From contig NZ_JAVFVV010000006.1 of assembly GCF_030929505.1 (NCBI RefSeq), positions 288,434 through 352,433 on the forward strand: a stretch of 64,000 nt of DNA. The letters are read 5' to 3'. The DNA is from Mesorhizobium sp. LHD-90. GTDB lineage: Bacteria; Pseudomonadota; Alphaproteobacteria; Rhizobiales; Rhizobiaceae. A model generated the notes under the pieces. That model made no database searches, was not told the origin of the DNA, and saw nothing but the letters and a program-made list of their open reading frames with translations. Positions 1 through 8,497 of this stretch are shown here, in pieces. Each line of letters opens with the position of its first letter. Positions within the stretch are counted from its first letter, which is position 1. Made by a program: the position numbers and the translations under genes.

Positions 1-226
1 GCAGTTCGAGCGTGACGATCGCGTCCTGCGCGGCTAGCGCCACGCCCGGCCGGTTGCGGCGGTCGATGATGCTGTTGGGCAGCGTGAACAGCAGGTCGCC
101 GGCGCGCGCGTCGCGCGCTGTGACGTCGGCCGGCACCACCTTTTCGATGAGGGCCGCGACCTTCGGCCCGACGCCGTCGAGCGAGGTGATGGGCACGAAC
201 AGCGGATCGAGCAGGGAAGGGCGCAT
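1..226 (-). CDS. recG: ATP-dependent DNA helicase RecG, N-terminal part only
   Basis: The first 75 codons of RecG are visible; the rest lies beyond the left edge. The ATG is at 226-224. The protein begins MRPSLLDPLF and contains the SLDGVGPK stretch and LLFTLPNSIIDRR, which are typical of the RecG N-terminal wedge region. RecG remodels stalled replication forks and Holliday junctions. It is transcribed away from sdhE-mfd, and the divergent recG / sdhE-mfd arrangement is standard in rhizobia. The helicase motifs are outside the window, so the call rests on the N-terminus and synteny. Confidence 0.85.
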   Translation of the reverse strand, partial: MRPSLLDPLFVPITSLDGVGPKVAALIEKVVPADVTARDARAGDLLFTLPNSIIDRRNRPGVALAAQDAIVTLEL

Positions 227-228
227 CT

Positions 229-351
229 TACCCTCCCCCTTGTGGGGAGGGTCGATCCGCGAAGCGGATCGGGGTGGGGGTGTGAGCAGCGGGTTCCTGT
301 CGACCCCCACCCCGGACCTGCGGTCCGACCCTCCCCACAAGGGGGAGGGTA
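229..351. repeat. 123-bp palindromic intergenic repeat
   Basis: The outer arms, 229-253 and 327-351, are perfect 25-bp inverted repeats (CCCTCCCCCTTGTGGGGAGG core). Inside are a second matched pair (271-281 with 303-313) and two small hairpins (254-270 around GATCCGC/GCGGATC, and 314-326 GGACC/GGTCC). Transcribed, it would fold into a long cruciform-like hairpin. It lies in the divergent recG / sdhE gap and resembles the dispersed CCCTCCCC-type palindromes common in Mesorhizobium genomes. Family membership is from memory. Confidence 0.85.
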
Positions 352-531
352 AAGGCGCGGCGCGGCCGCAGCCAATCTCCCGCCTTGAGGGGGAGATGTC
401 CGGCAGGACAGAGAGGGATGGGAAGAAGAGCGATGTTCACCGCCGCGATGCTAGCCATCACTGCTGACAGCGCAAGGCTGACACCACCCTCTATCCACGC
501 TATATGCGCCGCGCGGCGAGAGAGGCCTTTC

Positions 532-819
532 ATGACCGGAACGACACGATCGAGCGAGGGCCTGGATGCGCGGCGGCGAAAGCTGCTGTTCCGCTCGTGG
601 CATCGTGGCATGCGCGAAATGGACCTGATCCTCGGTTCCTTCGCCGATGCCCGCATCGATGCCTTGACCGAGGCGGAACTCGACCAATATGAGATGCTTC
701 TCGACACTCCCGATACCGTGCTTCTGCCGTGGATTACCGGAGAGCAGCCGGTGCCGGACACGCGCCAAAAAGAAATCCTGAAAAAGATTGTCGCCTTCCG
801 TCTGGCGATGACATTCTGA
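532..819 (+). CDS. sdhE: FAD assembly factor SdhE (succinate dehydrogenase flavinylation)
   Basis: This 95-aa protein is of the SdhE/DUF339 family, which promotes covalent attachment of FAD to the succinate dehydrogenase flavoprotein in the cytoplasm. The diagnostic RGMRE motif is at residues 25-29, after a basic helix (DARRRKLLFRSWH), and the usual acidic helix and LPWITG region follow. An upstream in-frame extension is possible (open to 385), but the ATG at 532 gives the normal family length. The gene is 8 bases before mfd in the same direction and probably cotranscribed with it. Confidence 0.92.
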   Translation: MTGTTRSSEGLDARRRKLLFRSWHRGMREMDLILGSFADARIDALTEAELDQYEMLLDTPDTVLLPWITGEQPVPDTRQKEILKKIVAFRLAMTF

Positions 820-827
820 CCTAAGCC

Positions 828-3800
828 ATGCCCCTGATCGAAAAACTCGGCCTGCGCAAAGACCGCACCGGCGCCGTCGTCGTCGACGGCGTCGCCGAAG
901 GATTTGAAGCCTTCGCCCTCGCGACCCTGTCGGCGGAAGCCGCGCCGGACGGTCCAGTCGTCTTCGTCGCGCGCGACGGCCAGCGCCTGCCGATGATCGC
1001 CGAGGCGCTTGCCTTTGCCGCGCCGGGCCTGCCGGTGCTGGAATTCCCGGCCTGGGACTGTTTGCCCTACGACCGCGTCTCGCCCGGCGCCGATGCGGTC
1101 GCCCGCCGCGTCGAGGCGCTGGCGGCAATGGCCGCGCTGGCGAAAAGCCCGCACCGCGCCGTGGTCCTGACGACGGCGAACGCACTGGTGCAGCGGCTGC
1201 CGCCGCGCGCCGTGATGGGGGCGCAGACGTTCCGCGCCAAGACCGGCAACCAGGTCGACATGAAGGCGCTGATCGAGCGGCTGGAGACTTCCGGCTTCGA
1301 CCGGGTTGCGACGGTGCGCGAGGTCGGCGAATACGCCGTGCGCGGCGGCATCCTCGACCTGTTCGCGCCGGGTGCGGCGGAAGCGCTGCGCCTCGACTTC
1401 TTCGGCGACACGCTGGATTCGATCCGCGCCTTCGACGTCGCCACCCAGCGCACCACCGGCCAGCGGACCGGAATCGTACTGCAGGCGATGAGCGAGGTGG
1501 CGCTGACGCCCGACACCATCAGCCGCTTCCGCCGCAGCTATATCGAGGCGTTCGGCGCGCCCAACCGCGACGACGCGCTCTATGCGGCGGTCAGCGAGGG
1601 CCGCCGCTTCGCCGGCATGGAGCACTGGCTGCCGTTCTTCTACGACGGGCTGGAAACGCTGTTCGACTATCTGCCGGACGCGCCTTTCGTCTTCGACCAT
1701 TTGGCGCGCGAGGCGATCGGTGAGCGCCATACGCTGATCGAAGACTACTACCAGGCCCGCCACCAACAGGTAGCCGGGGCGCTGAAGGACGCCGTTCCCT
1801 ACCGGCCGGTGCCGCCCGCAAAAATGTATCTGTCGCCGGACGATATCGCCGCCGCGCTTCCCGACCGGCTGTCGGCGGAGTTCACGCCCTTCGCCGCGCC
1901 GGACGCCGGCGGCCGCCAGGTGCTGCATGCCGGCTCGCGGCAGGGGCGCGGCTTCGAGCTGGAGCGCGCCGATCCCAACGCCAACGTCTTCCAGGCGGCT
2001 GTCGATCACATCGCCGCGCTGCGCGCCGACCGGCGCAAGGTGGTCGTCGCCGGCTGGACGGAAGGCTCGCGCGACCGGCTGGCGCAGATTCTGGGCGAGC
2101 ACGGCCTCGGCAACCTGACGCCGGTGGCGACGCTGGGCGACGTCGAAAAGCTTTCGGCCGGGCAGGCGGGCCTGACGGTCCTGCCGCTCGAATCCGGTTT
2201 CGAGACCGACGCTTTCGCCGTCATCGCCGAGCAGGACATCTTGGGCGATCGCCTTGTCCGGCGGACCAAACGCAAGCGCGCCGCCGACTTCATCGCCGAG
2301 GCTTCGTCGCTGTCGGCGGGTGACATCGTCGTGCACGCCCAGCACGGCATCGGCCGCTTCGTCGGCCTGAAGACCATCGAAGCACTTGGCGCGCCGCACG
2401 ACTGCCTCGAGCTGCACTACGCCGGCGACGACCGGCTGTTCCTGCCGGTCGAGAACATCGAACTGCTGTCGCGCTACGGTTCGGACTCGGCGGAGGCGGC
2501 TCTCGACAAGCTCGGTGGCGGCTCGTGGCAGGCGCGCAAGGCAAAACTCAAGCGCCGGCTGCTCGAGATGGCCGGTCAGCTCATCCGGCTGGCCGCGGAG
2601 CGGCAGATGCGCGGCGCGCCGGTGTTCAACCCGCCGGACGGCGTCTATGGCGAGTTCGCCGCGCGATTCCCCTACGAAGAAACCGACGACCAGCAGAGCG
2701 CGATCGATTCGGTCATGGACGATCTTTCCGCCGGCAAGCCGATGGACCGACTGATCTGCGGCGACGTCGGTTTCGGCAAGACGGAAGTGGCGCTGCGCGC
2801 CGCCTTCCTCGCCGCGATGGAGGGTTTCCAGGTGGCGGTCGTGGTGCCGACGACGCTGCTGTCGCGCCAGCACTACAAGACCTTCAGCCAGCGCTTCTCC
2901 GGCCTGCCGCTGGTGGTGCGCCAGGCCTCGCGCATGGTGCCGGCGAAGGAACTTGCCGAGACGAAAAAGGGCATCGCCGACGGCAGCGTCGACATCGTCG
3001 TCGGCACCCACGCCTTGCTCGGCTCGTCGATCTCGTTCAAGCGGCTCGGCCTGTTGATCATCGACGAGGAGCAGCATTTCGGTGTCAAGCACAAGGAGCG
3101 GCTGAAGGAACTGAAGTCCGACGTGCACGTGCTGACGCTGTCGGCGACGCCCATCCCGCGCACGCTGCAACTGGCGCTGACGGGCGTGCGCGAACTGTCG
3201 CTGATCGCCACGCCGCCGGTCGACCGGTTGGCGGTGCGCACCTTCATCTCGCCCTTCGACCCGCTGGTGGTGCGCGAGACGCTGCTGCGCGAACGCTACC
3301 GCGGTGGCCAGTCCTTCTACGTCGTGCCACGCATCGCCGATCTTCCGGAGATCCAGGAGTTTTTGCACGCCTCCGTACCGGAGCTGAAAGTGGCGACCGC
3401 CCACGGCCAGATGCCGCCGGGCGAGCTCGACGACATCATGAACGCTTTCTACGACGGGCAGTACGACGTGCTGCTGTCGACTACGATCGTCGAATCCGGA
3501 CTGGACATCCCGACCGCCAACACGCTGATCGTGCACCGTGCCGACATGTTCGGGCTCTCCCAGCTCTACCAGTTGCGCGGCCGCGTCGGCCGTTCCAAGA
3601 CGCGCGCCTACGCGCTGTTCACGCTGCCCGCCAACCGCAAGCTCACCGACACCGCCGACCGCCGGCTAAAGGTGCTGCAATCGCTGGACACGCTCGGCGC
3701 GGGGTTCCAGCTCGCCAGTCACGACCTCGACATACGCGGCGCCGGCAATTTGCTCGGCGAGGAGCAGTCCGGCCACATCAAGGAGGTCGGCTTCGAGCTC

Positions 3801-4322
3801 TACCAGCAGATGCTGGAGGAGGCGGTGGCCGAAATCCGCGGAACCGGTGAGGTGTCGGACGGCGACTGGTCGCCGCAGATCGCCATCGGCACGGCCGTCA
3901 TGATCCCGGAAAGCTACGTGCCCGACCTGCAGCTCCGGCTGGCGCTCTACCGCCGGCTGGCCGATCTCGACACGCCGGAGGAGATCGACGGCTTCGCCGC
4001 CGAGCTGATCGACCGTTTCGGGCCGCTGCCGCAGGAGGTCGAGCATCTTCTAAAAATCGTCTTCATCAAGGGGCTTTGCCGGAAAGCCAATGTCGAAAAA
4101 CTGGACGCCGGCCCCAAGGGCGTGGTCATCCACTTCCGCAAACGCGAATTCTCCGACCCGGCCGGGCTGGTGCGTTATATCGGCGAGCAGGGCTCCTTGG
4201 CGAAGATCCGGCCTGACCAGAGCGTCGTCTTCATCCGCGACTGGCCGAACCCGGAAAAGCGGCTTGCGGGATCGGCGGTGGTGATGACGCAACTGGCGCG
4301 GCTGGCGACGAAGGCGGCTTGA
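828..4322 (+). CDS. mfd: Transcription-repair coupling factor Mfd
   Basis: This 1164-aa protein is the normal length for Mfd, the translocase that removes RNA polymerase stalled at lesions and recruits UvrA. Visible in order: an N-terminal UvrB-like region; the CarD/RID RNA-polymerase-interacting domain near residue 499 (GDIVVHAQHGIGRFVGL); superfamily 2 helicase Walker A GDVGFGKT at about 645-652; the DEEQ box near 746; LSATPIPRTLQLAL (motif III); ESGLDIPTA and QLRGRVGRSKTRAYA (motifs V and VI) near 890-925; and the C-terminal TRCF domain. It follows sdhE closely. No defects are seen. Confidence 0.98.
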   Translation: MPLIEKLGLRKDRTGAVVVDGVAEGFEAFALATLSAEAAPDGPVVFVARDGQRLPMIAEALAFAAPGLPVLEFPAWDCLPYDRVSPGADAVARRVEALAAMAALAKSPHRAVVLTTANALVQRLPPRAVMGAQTFRAKTGNQVDMKALIERLETSGFDRVATVREVGEYAVRGGILDLFAPGAAEALRLDFFGDTLDSIRAFDVATQRTTGQRTGIVLQAMSEVALTPDTISRFRRSYIEAFGAPNRDDALYAAVSEGRRFAGMEHWLPFFYDGLETLFDYLPDAPFVFDHLAREAIGERHTLIEDYYQARHQQVAGALKDAVPYRPVPPAKMYLSPDDIAAALPDRLSAEFTPFAAPDAGGRQVLHAGSRQGRGFELERADPNANVFQAAVDHIAALRADRRKVVVAGWTEGSRDRLAQILGEHGLGNLTPVATLGDVEKLSAGQAGLTVLPLESGFETDAFAVIAEQDILGDRLVRRTKRKRAADFIAEASSLSAGDIVVHAQHGIGRFVGLKTIEALGAPHDCLELHYAGDDRLFLPVENIELLSRYGSDSAEAALDKLGGGSWQARKAKLKRRLLEMAGQLIRLAAERQMRGAPVFNPPDGVYGEFAARFPYEETDDQQSAIDSVMDDLSAGKPMDRLICGDVGFGKTEVALRAAFLAAMEGFQVAVVVPTTLLSRQHYKTFSQRFSGLPLVVRQASRMVPAKELAETKKGIADGSVDIVVGTHALLGSSISFKRLGLLIIDEEQHFGVKHKERLKELKSDVHVLTLSATPIPRTLQLALTGVRELSLIATPPVDRLAVRTFISPFDPLVVRETLLRERYRGGQSFYVVPRIADLPEIQEFLHASVPELKVATAHGQMPPGELDDIMNAFYDGQYDVLLSTTIVESGLDIPTANTLIVHRADMFGLSQLYQLRGRVGRSKTRAYALFTLPANRKLTDTADRRLKVLQSLDTLGAGFQLASHDLDIRGAGNLLGEEQSGHIKEVGFELYQQMLEEAVAEIRGTGEVSDGDWSPQIAIGTAVMIPESYVPDLQLRLALYRRLADLDTPEEIDGFAAELIDRFGPLPQEVEHLLKIVFIKGLCRKANVEKLDAGPKGVVIHFRKREFSDPAGLVRYIGEQGSLAKIRPDQSVVFIRDWPNPEKRLAGSAVVMTQLARLATKAA

Positions 4323-4427
4323 TACGACTATCCGGTCGCCGAGGCGCGCGGAACCGTTGGCGGTCCCAATGCGATCGCCCTTCTCCTGTGGGGAGTGGTC
4401 AGCGGTGGGGTTGTGATGCAGCGCGCG

Positions 4428-5267
4428 TCATGACGTGTCGGGGCGCGGACATTCCAGCGCGTACACTGCGAGCGCATGGGCGTGCGCCAGAATTTCGTCG
4501 ACCTCGCGGACGTTGCGGGGATGGACGGCGGTCGGGTCGTAGCGCGACAGCCGTCCGCCGGGCGGCCGGCCGAGCCGCAGCGGCGAGATGCGGCGGAACC
4601 GGACTGCGCCGGCAGCTTGGATTTGCGCGCCTGTGGCGCGGGCTTCCCTGTCTCGCGCGCGTGCCGCGTCGTTACGCGCCTTCCAGCGGGCGAACCGTTG
4701 TGCCTGGCCCGGCAGGTCGTCGAGGGCGCGGCCAAGTGCTTCCAGCCGCTGGCCGAGACGCGTTGCATCGACCGGGTCGTCTGGCGATGGCGGTGGCGGC
4801 AGGGGGCGGCACGATGAGTTGTCATCGAGCGACCTGATGCGCGGAGCAGAATGTGCGGGCACATAGCGGCGATGGACGCGGAACGGATTTTTCAGCGGAT
4901 CGAGCAGCGACAGGTTTTGCGCGCGCGGGCGCGCGGTGCGCAGGGCGGCGGCTCTTTTCGCTGCGGCGCGCTTGAGATCGTCGTGCGGCAGCGTGACGGC
5001 GATGCCGAGGCGGCGCAGCACGGCCTCGTTAGTTTCGGGTTTGGGTTTTCGCGGGCGAAAAGGCGGCAGGGTCACCACTATCCCGCGCGCCGCCGCGATG
5101 ATCAAACGCCGCGCCGCGGATTCGGCCGGACGCAGCAGCCGCAGGATGGCGCGGTGGAGCTGGCGCGGCAGGGTCGGTCCACCATCGGCGAACCCGGCCA
5201 TGGACACGAGCATCAACAGGATACGCTTCAACGCCTCCCGGTTCTTCTCAATCCCGCTCCCTTCCAT
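4428..5267 (-). CDS. Conserved hypothetical protein, probably Rhizobiales-restricted
   Basis: A 279-aa protein with no recognised domain. It starts MEGSGIEKNREALKR, then has a hydrophobic stretch (ILLMLVSMAGF) around residues 16-27, an Arg/Pro-rich middle (PPFRPRKPKP), an RPLPPPPSPDD linker and a basic, Ala/Arg-rich C-terminal half. I chose the start at 5267 rather than an upstream in-frame ATG at 5309 because the hydrophobic stretch then lies near the N-terminus, as in many rhizobial envelope proteins. It is convergent with mfd. High GC at third codon positions supports coding. Function unknown; a membrane-anchored or peripheral protein is a guess. Confidence 0.6.
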   Translation of the reverse strand: MEGSGIEKNREALKRILLMLVSMAGFADGGPTLPRQLHRAILRLLRPAESAARRLIIAAARGIVVTLPPFRPRKPKPETNEAVLRRLGIAVTLPHDDLKRAAAKRAAALRTARPRAQNLSLLDPLKNPFRVHRRYVPAHSAPRIRSLDDNSSCRPLPPPPSPDDPVDATRLGQRLEALGRALDDLPGQAQRFARWKARNDAARARDREARATGAQIQAAGAVRFRRISPLRLGRPPGGRLSRYDPTAVHPRNVREVDEILAHAHALAVYALECPRPDTS

Positions 5268-5646
5268 CGCCGTCTCCTGCAACCATAGAGCGGCGAGATT
5301 ATTGCTCACGATTGTCGCTATGTAAATAGTCCTAGGAAATTAATCCTTGAAACGGTGGCAGCCCGGGGCGAGCCTTGGGCTGAGTTGGGGGGCAGGTCGG
5401 GACTAGGCCAACTCGGCGTGAGGTCTGCACCGTTGCGGGACGATCAGGCGCGGCAGGGTAGTGTTTCGGTTTGAGAGTCCGGTTCCGACCCCATCTAGGA
5501 CATTGCTGCTGATCGGCTGCCTCTAGCAGCCGGCATCGGTAGACAACGATTTCGACACCCACGGCCAGGAATGGCCAGAGGTAGTCGCTTGCTTGACTGG
5601 GGCATTGGCGTTGCCGGGCAGTGAGAGCCACACCGGCACGTTCCCG
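5268..5646. other. Intergenic, no gene recognised
   Basis: About 380 bases between the unknown gene and the RTX gene. Base composition drops (for example AT-rich around 5300-5345) and short open frames here have no recognisable protein features. The AT-rich part just upstream of 5267 could hold the promoter of the unknown gene. Confidence 0.4.
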
Positions 5647-7182
5647 TCAGATAATGAAGAAGTCGCCGCTGGTTAGGTTCAAGCCTTGGGCAAGGACTGC
5701 AAAGCGCACCGCACCCGATCCTCCAACTCCGTCAGGATCATAAGCGAGCCCGCCGGTGGCAGGATTATAGATGATCCGATCCGAAGTGTCCTGCGCTGCG
5801 GCCGCAGCCCGAAATGCATCGGGAGAAAGCGCGCCGCTGGCACCCAACTGCGTGAAGATGGCATTCTCTAGCCAGATCGTGTCCACCTCCACAAGGAAGT
5901 CGGTGATCCGGTCATAGTTCGCAGAGCTGTCCGGCACGGTGTTGAAAACGAAGTTGTCCGCGCTCCATCCACCCGTCAAGATGTCGAGACCTCTGCCGCC
6001 ATAAAGCGTGTCATTTCCACCTTGCCCATCAAGCCGGTTCACCCCGGCATTGCCAAAGATCGTCTGATCCCATTGGTTGCCGGTTAGGTCGATTGCGGCG
6101 GAGCCGTTCGCGCTGGTGGTCGTCAACATCTCGATGCGGCTGTCGGTAAACGTTGCCATTGACCAACTCGTGCTGGCACATACCCGGTCAAAGCCCTCAC
6201 CGGCATACTCGCTGACGTATTCTCCCGCCTGATCGACGTAGAACACATCGTCACCCTCGCCGCCCGTATAGCTATCGTGTCCTCCCTTTCCGTTCAGGAC
6301 ATCGTTGCTGGCGCCGCCGTGTAGCGATTGGTCGAAGCGATTGCCGATCAGCGTCCTTTCTTTGCCAGGCCCTGCCAACAAGCTCATCAGCTCAATCTCA
6401 GCCTCGGGATCTAGTGTGTAGGACTCAGTGCGGATGGCGATAAACTGCAGAGTGTCGAAGCTGCCTTGGCCAGCCGCTTCGACAACCCGCGTGAAGGCAC
6501 CGGACACTGTATACTGGTCGTTGCCAGCCAAGCCGATCAGAACATCACCAGGCGTCGTCCACTGATTGTTTCCAGAGGCATCGGTGATACGGTTCACGCC
6601 CGCATTGCCGATGATGGTTTGACCCAGCTCGTTGCCCTGAAGGTTGGTCTGAGCGGTTGCTGTTGAGTTCGTAGTCGTCAGTAACTCAATTTCCGCTCCG
6701 GCAGGAAGAGTGTAGCCGCTTCCGGTGGCCACTAGAACCCGATCGGCCGAACCCTCTCCGGCGTGCTCGATCACTAGGTCCGAGGGTCTGCGGACGAAGT
6801 AGAGGTCGTTTCCGTTGCCGCCTGAGAGCCAGTCGGTCGTCCCTTGCGAAGAGGTTGTCCCCCCGCCCCTGCCATCGAGGCGGTCGTTCCCGTTGCCACC
6901 AAAGATATAGTCAATCCCAGAAGTGCCGTTGACCGTGAGATCGGCAGGCGAGGTGTTGAAGATGAAGTCCGCGGCGCTGAGCGCGTACGCCTCCACCGTG
7001 ATTTGCTCGACCTGCCCCATCCATTTGAAGGTCAGCACCGAATTGCCTCCGCCGATCACCAGGTATCCAGACAGCGCTGCGAAATCCGCGATATTGAACG
7101 CCGACAGGTCTATTTTGTCGGAGGAGGAGAAACTGGAGATCGTAGTGGGCGCGAAGCCGCGCGGGAATGAATAGGTGGTCAT
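5647..7182 (-). CDS. RTX-type calcium-binding protein
   Basis: A 511-aa protein with hemolysin-type nonapeptide repeats (GGxGxDxux), for example GGNGNDRLDGRGG near residue 120 and GQGGNDTLYGGRG near 405. Between repeat blocks are units of the form AEIELLTTT...NLTGNELGQTIIGNAGVN that occur at least three times. The C-terminus ends SDRIIYNPATGG..YD.DG.GG....F..L..G..LTSGDFFII, the terminal domain seen in many rhizobial type I secreted proteins. There is no N-terminal signal peptide, as expected for C-terminal secretion signals. The ATG at 7182 (MTTYSFPRGF) is preferred over upstream in-frame ATGs. Composition is more AT-rich than the neighbours. It is a paralogue of the protein at 40454-42772. 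No type I exporter is encoded in the window. Confidence 0.85.
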   Translation of the reverse strand: MTTYSFPRGFAPTTISSFSSSDKIDLSAFNIADFAALSGYLVIGGGNSVLTFKWMGQVEQITVEAYALSAADFIFNTSPADLTVNGTSGIDYIFGGNGNDRLDGRGGGTTSSQGTTDWLSGGNGNDLYFVRRPSDLVIEHAGEGSADRVLVATGSGYTLPAGAEIELLTTTNSTATAQTNLQGNELGQTIIGNAGVNRITDASGNNQWTTPGDVLIGLAGNDQYTVSGAFTRVVEAAGQGSFDTLQFIAIRTESYTLDPEAEIELMSLLAGPGKERTLIGNRFDQSLHGGASNDVLNGKGGHDSYTGGEGDDVFYVDQAGEYVSEYAGEGFDRVCASTSWSMATFTDSRIEMLTTTSANGSAAIDLTGNQWDQTIFGNAGVNRLDGQGGNDTLYGGRGLDILTGGWSADNFVFNTVPDSSANYDRITDFLVEVDTIWLENAIFTQLGASGALSPDAFRAAAAAQDTSDRIIYNPATGGLAYDPDGVGGSGAVRFAVLAQGLNLTSGDFFII

Positions 7183-7488
7183 GTCGCTGCAGTCCTCCCA
7201 CTGCTGTCGCGCGGCAGAGCTACCATGCTGACTGACACGTAACAAGTAAGGTCAGAGCCTTGGCAGCAACTCATAGGCGAACTCGGCCGGCAAGCAGACG
7301 GTCTTGCGACGGTCGGGCGAGGCTGCCTAAATCCTCGTGATGATGAGGTGCATCGGCCCTGACAAGTGTCCACTTCCCACCCCATCTCGGACATCCGCCC
7401 AACCCTTGCCGGCCGCCCTGTCCGCGTCCGTGCGGAAATTCGCAGCGAGAAATCGCCTTACAGCACGAAAAACTGCGCCATCGGCGCG
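7183..7488. other. Intergenic between RTX and dsbA-like genes
   Basis: About 300 bases with no supported gene. It must carry the RTX promoter on the minus strand, but no convincing -35/-10 pair was picked out by eye. Confidence 0.35.
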
Positions 7489-8169
7489 TCATGACGCGGT
7501 TCCCAGCCCGCCGTTCGCCTTCTCCGCCGCCACCTGGCGGATCGCATCGGCGAGCGTCTCGGTGTCCTGCGCGCCCATCACCGCATAGCGGTTTTCGAGC
7601 AGGAAACAGGGAACGCCGGTGATGCCCATGCGCGAGGCGGTCGCGACTTCGGTTTCCACGGCCTCGCGGTCGGCGTCGGTGGCCAGCATGGCCTCGGTCA
7701 CGGCGGCGTTCATGCCGGCGTCGCGCGCCGCGGACGCCAGCACTGCCGGGTCGCCGATGTTTTGCCCCTCCTCGAAATAGAGCGCGAACAGGCGCTTCAC
7801 CACGGCGTTCTGAACGTTCGGCTCGCTGCCGGCTGCCCAGCGGATGACGCGGTGCGCATCGAGCGTGTTGGGCGAGATTTTTATCGCGTCGAAGGCGAAA
7901 TCTATGCCTTCGGCCTCGCCAAGCGGCTCGATGCGGGCATGGATCTGGCGGATACGCTCCTCGCTGCCGAACTTCGCCATCATGTATTGCTTGCGGTCGC
8001 GGCCGCCCGGCGGAATGGTCGGATCGAGCTGGAACGGCCGCCAGTTGATCTTGACGTCTATGTCCGGCAGGCCTGCGATCGCGCTTTCGAGACGTTTCTG
8101 GCCGACATAACACCAGGGGCAGACGACATCCGAAACCACGTCGACGCTGACCGTCCGCCGTTCGCTCAT
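7489..8169 (-). CDS. DsbA family oxidoreductase (FrnE-like)
   Basis: A 226-aa thioredoxin-fold protein of the DsbA/FrnE/2-hydroxychromene-2-carboxylate isomerase superfamily. The redox motif CPWC is at residues 17-20 after a first beta strand (VSVDVVSDVV), a helical insertion follows, and the cis-proline segment TGVPCFLLENRYAVMGAQ is near the C-terminus. No signal peptide is present, so a cytoplasmic disulfide isomerase or oxidoreductase is likely, as for FrnE. Start ATG at 8169 with GGAA eight bases upstream; the longer upstream frame runs into a repeat and is rejected. Substrate unknown. Confidence 0.85.
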   Translation of the reverse strand: MSERRTVSVDVVSDVVCPWCYVGQKRLESAIAGLPDIDVKINWRPFQLDPTIPPGGRDRKQYMMAKFGSEERIRQIHARIEPLGEAEGIDFAFDAIKISPNTLDAHRVIRWAAGSEPNVQNAVVKRLFALYFEEGQNIGDPAVLASAARDAGMNAAVTEAMLATDADREAVETEVATASRMGITGVPCFLLENRYAVMGAQDTETLADAIRQVAAEKANGGLGTAS

Positions 8170-8203
8170 TGCGGTATTCCTTTCAAGCTCGACATTTTTT
8201 GTC

Positions 8204-8481
8204 GTGCGTCCTTCGAGGCTCGCCCTCTCGGAATTGCGCCATTCACTTCGCTCGCGTGCGGGCTTTCGGGGCGAGCCACGGGTCTCGCCCGTCCTTCGGA
8301 CCCTCAGGATGCGGGAGGCAGGCGCCGCCATTCTTCATCCTGATTTGTGAGCCCTCTGCAACGCCGACTGCCTTGTGCCGACCTCGAGAGGCCCGCGACC
8401 TCCCTCATCCTGAGGTGCGAGCCCCCTCTGACGGCGAATGTCCTGCGCCAACCTTTTGCGGGCGAGCCCCGAAGGACGCAC
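8204..8481. repeat. 278-bp inverted-repeat intergenic element
   Basis: The ends, 8204-8224 (GTGCGTCCTTCGAGGCTCGCC) and 8461-8481, match as inverted repeats at 20 of 21 positions. Between them are the CCTCATCCTGAGGTGCGAGC-type and CTTCGGACCCTCAGGATG-type segments seen as dispersed repeats in rhizobial and Bradyrhizobium genomes. It sits between the FrnE-like gene and the binding-protein gene and carries no gene. Confidence 0.75.
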
Positions 8482-8497
8482 TGGTGCAACCATAGCC

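Noticed and set aside
228..3536. Long open frame antisense to mfd (1102 codons)
   Set aside because: Low-complexity Arg/Gln/His-rich translation with no domain; a GC-rich antisense shadow of mfd.
5332..5631. 99-codon minus-strand frame
   Set aside because: No ribosome site, no recognisable features, poor coding composition.
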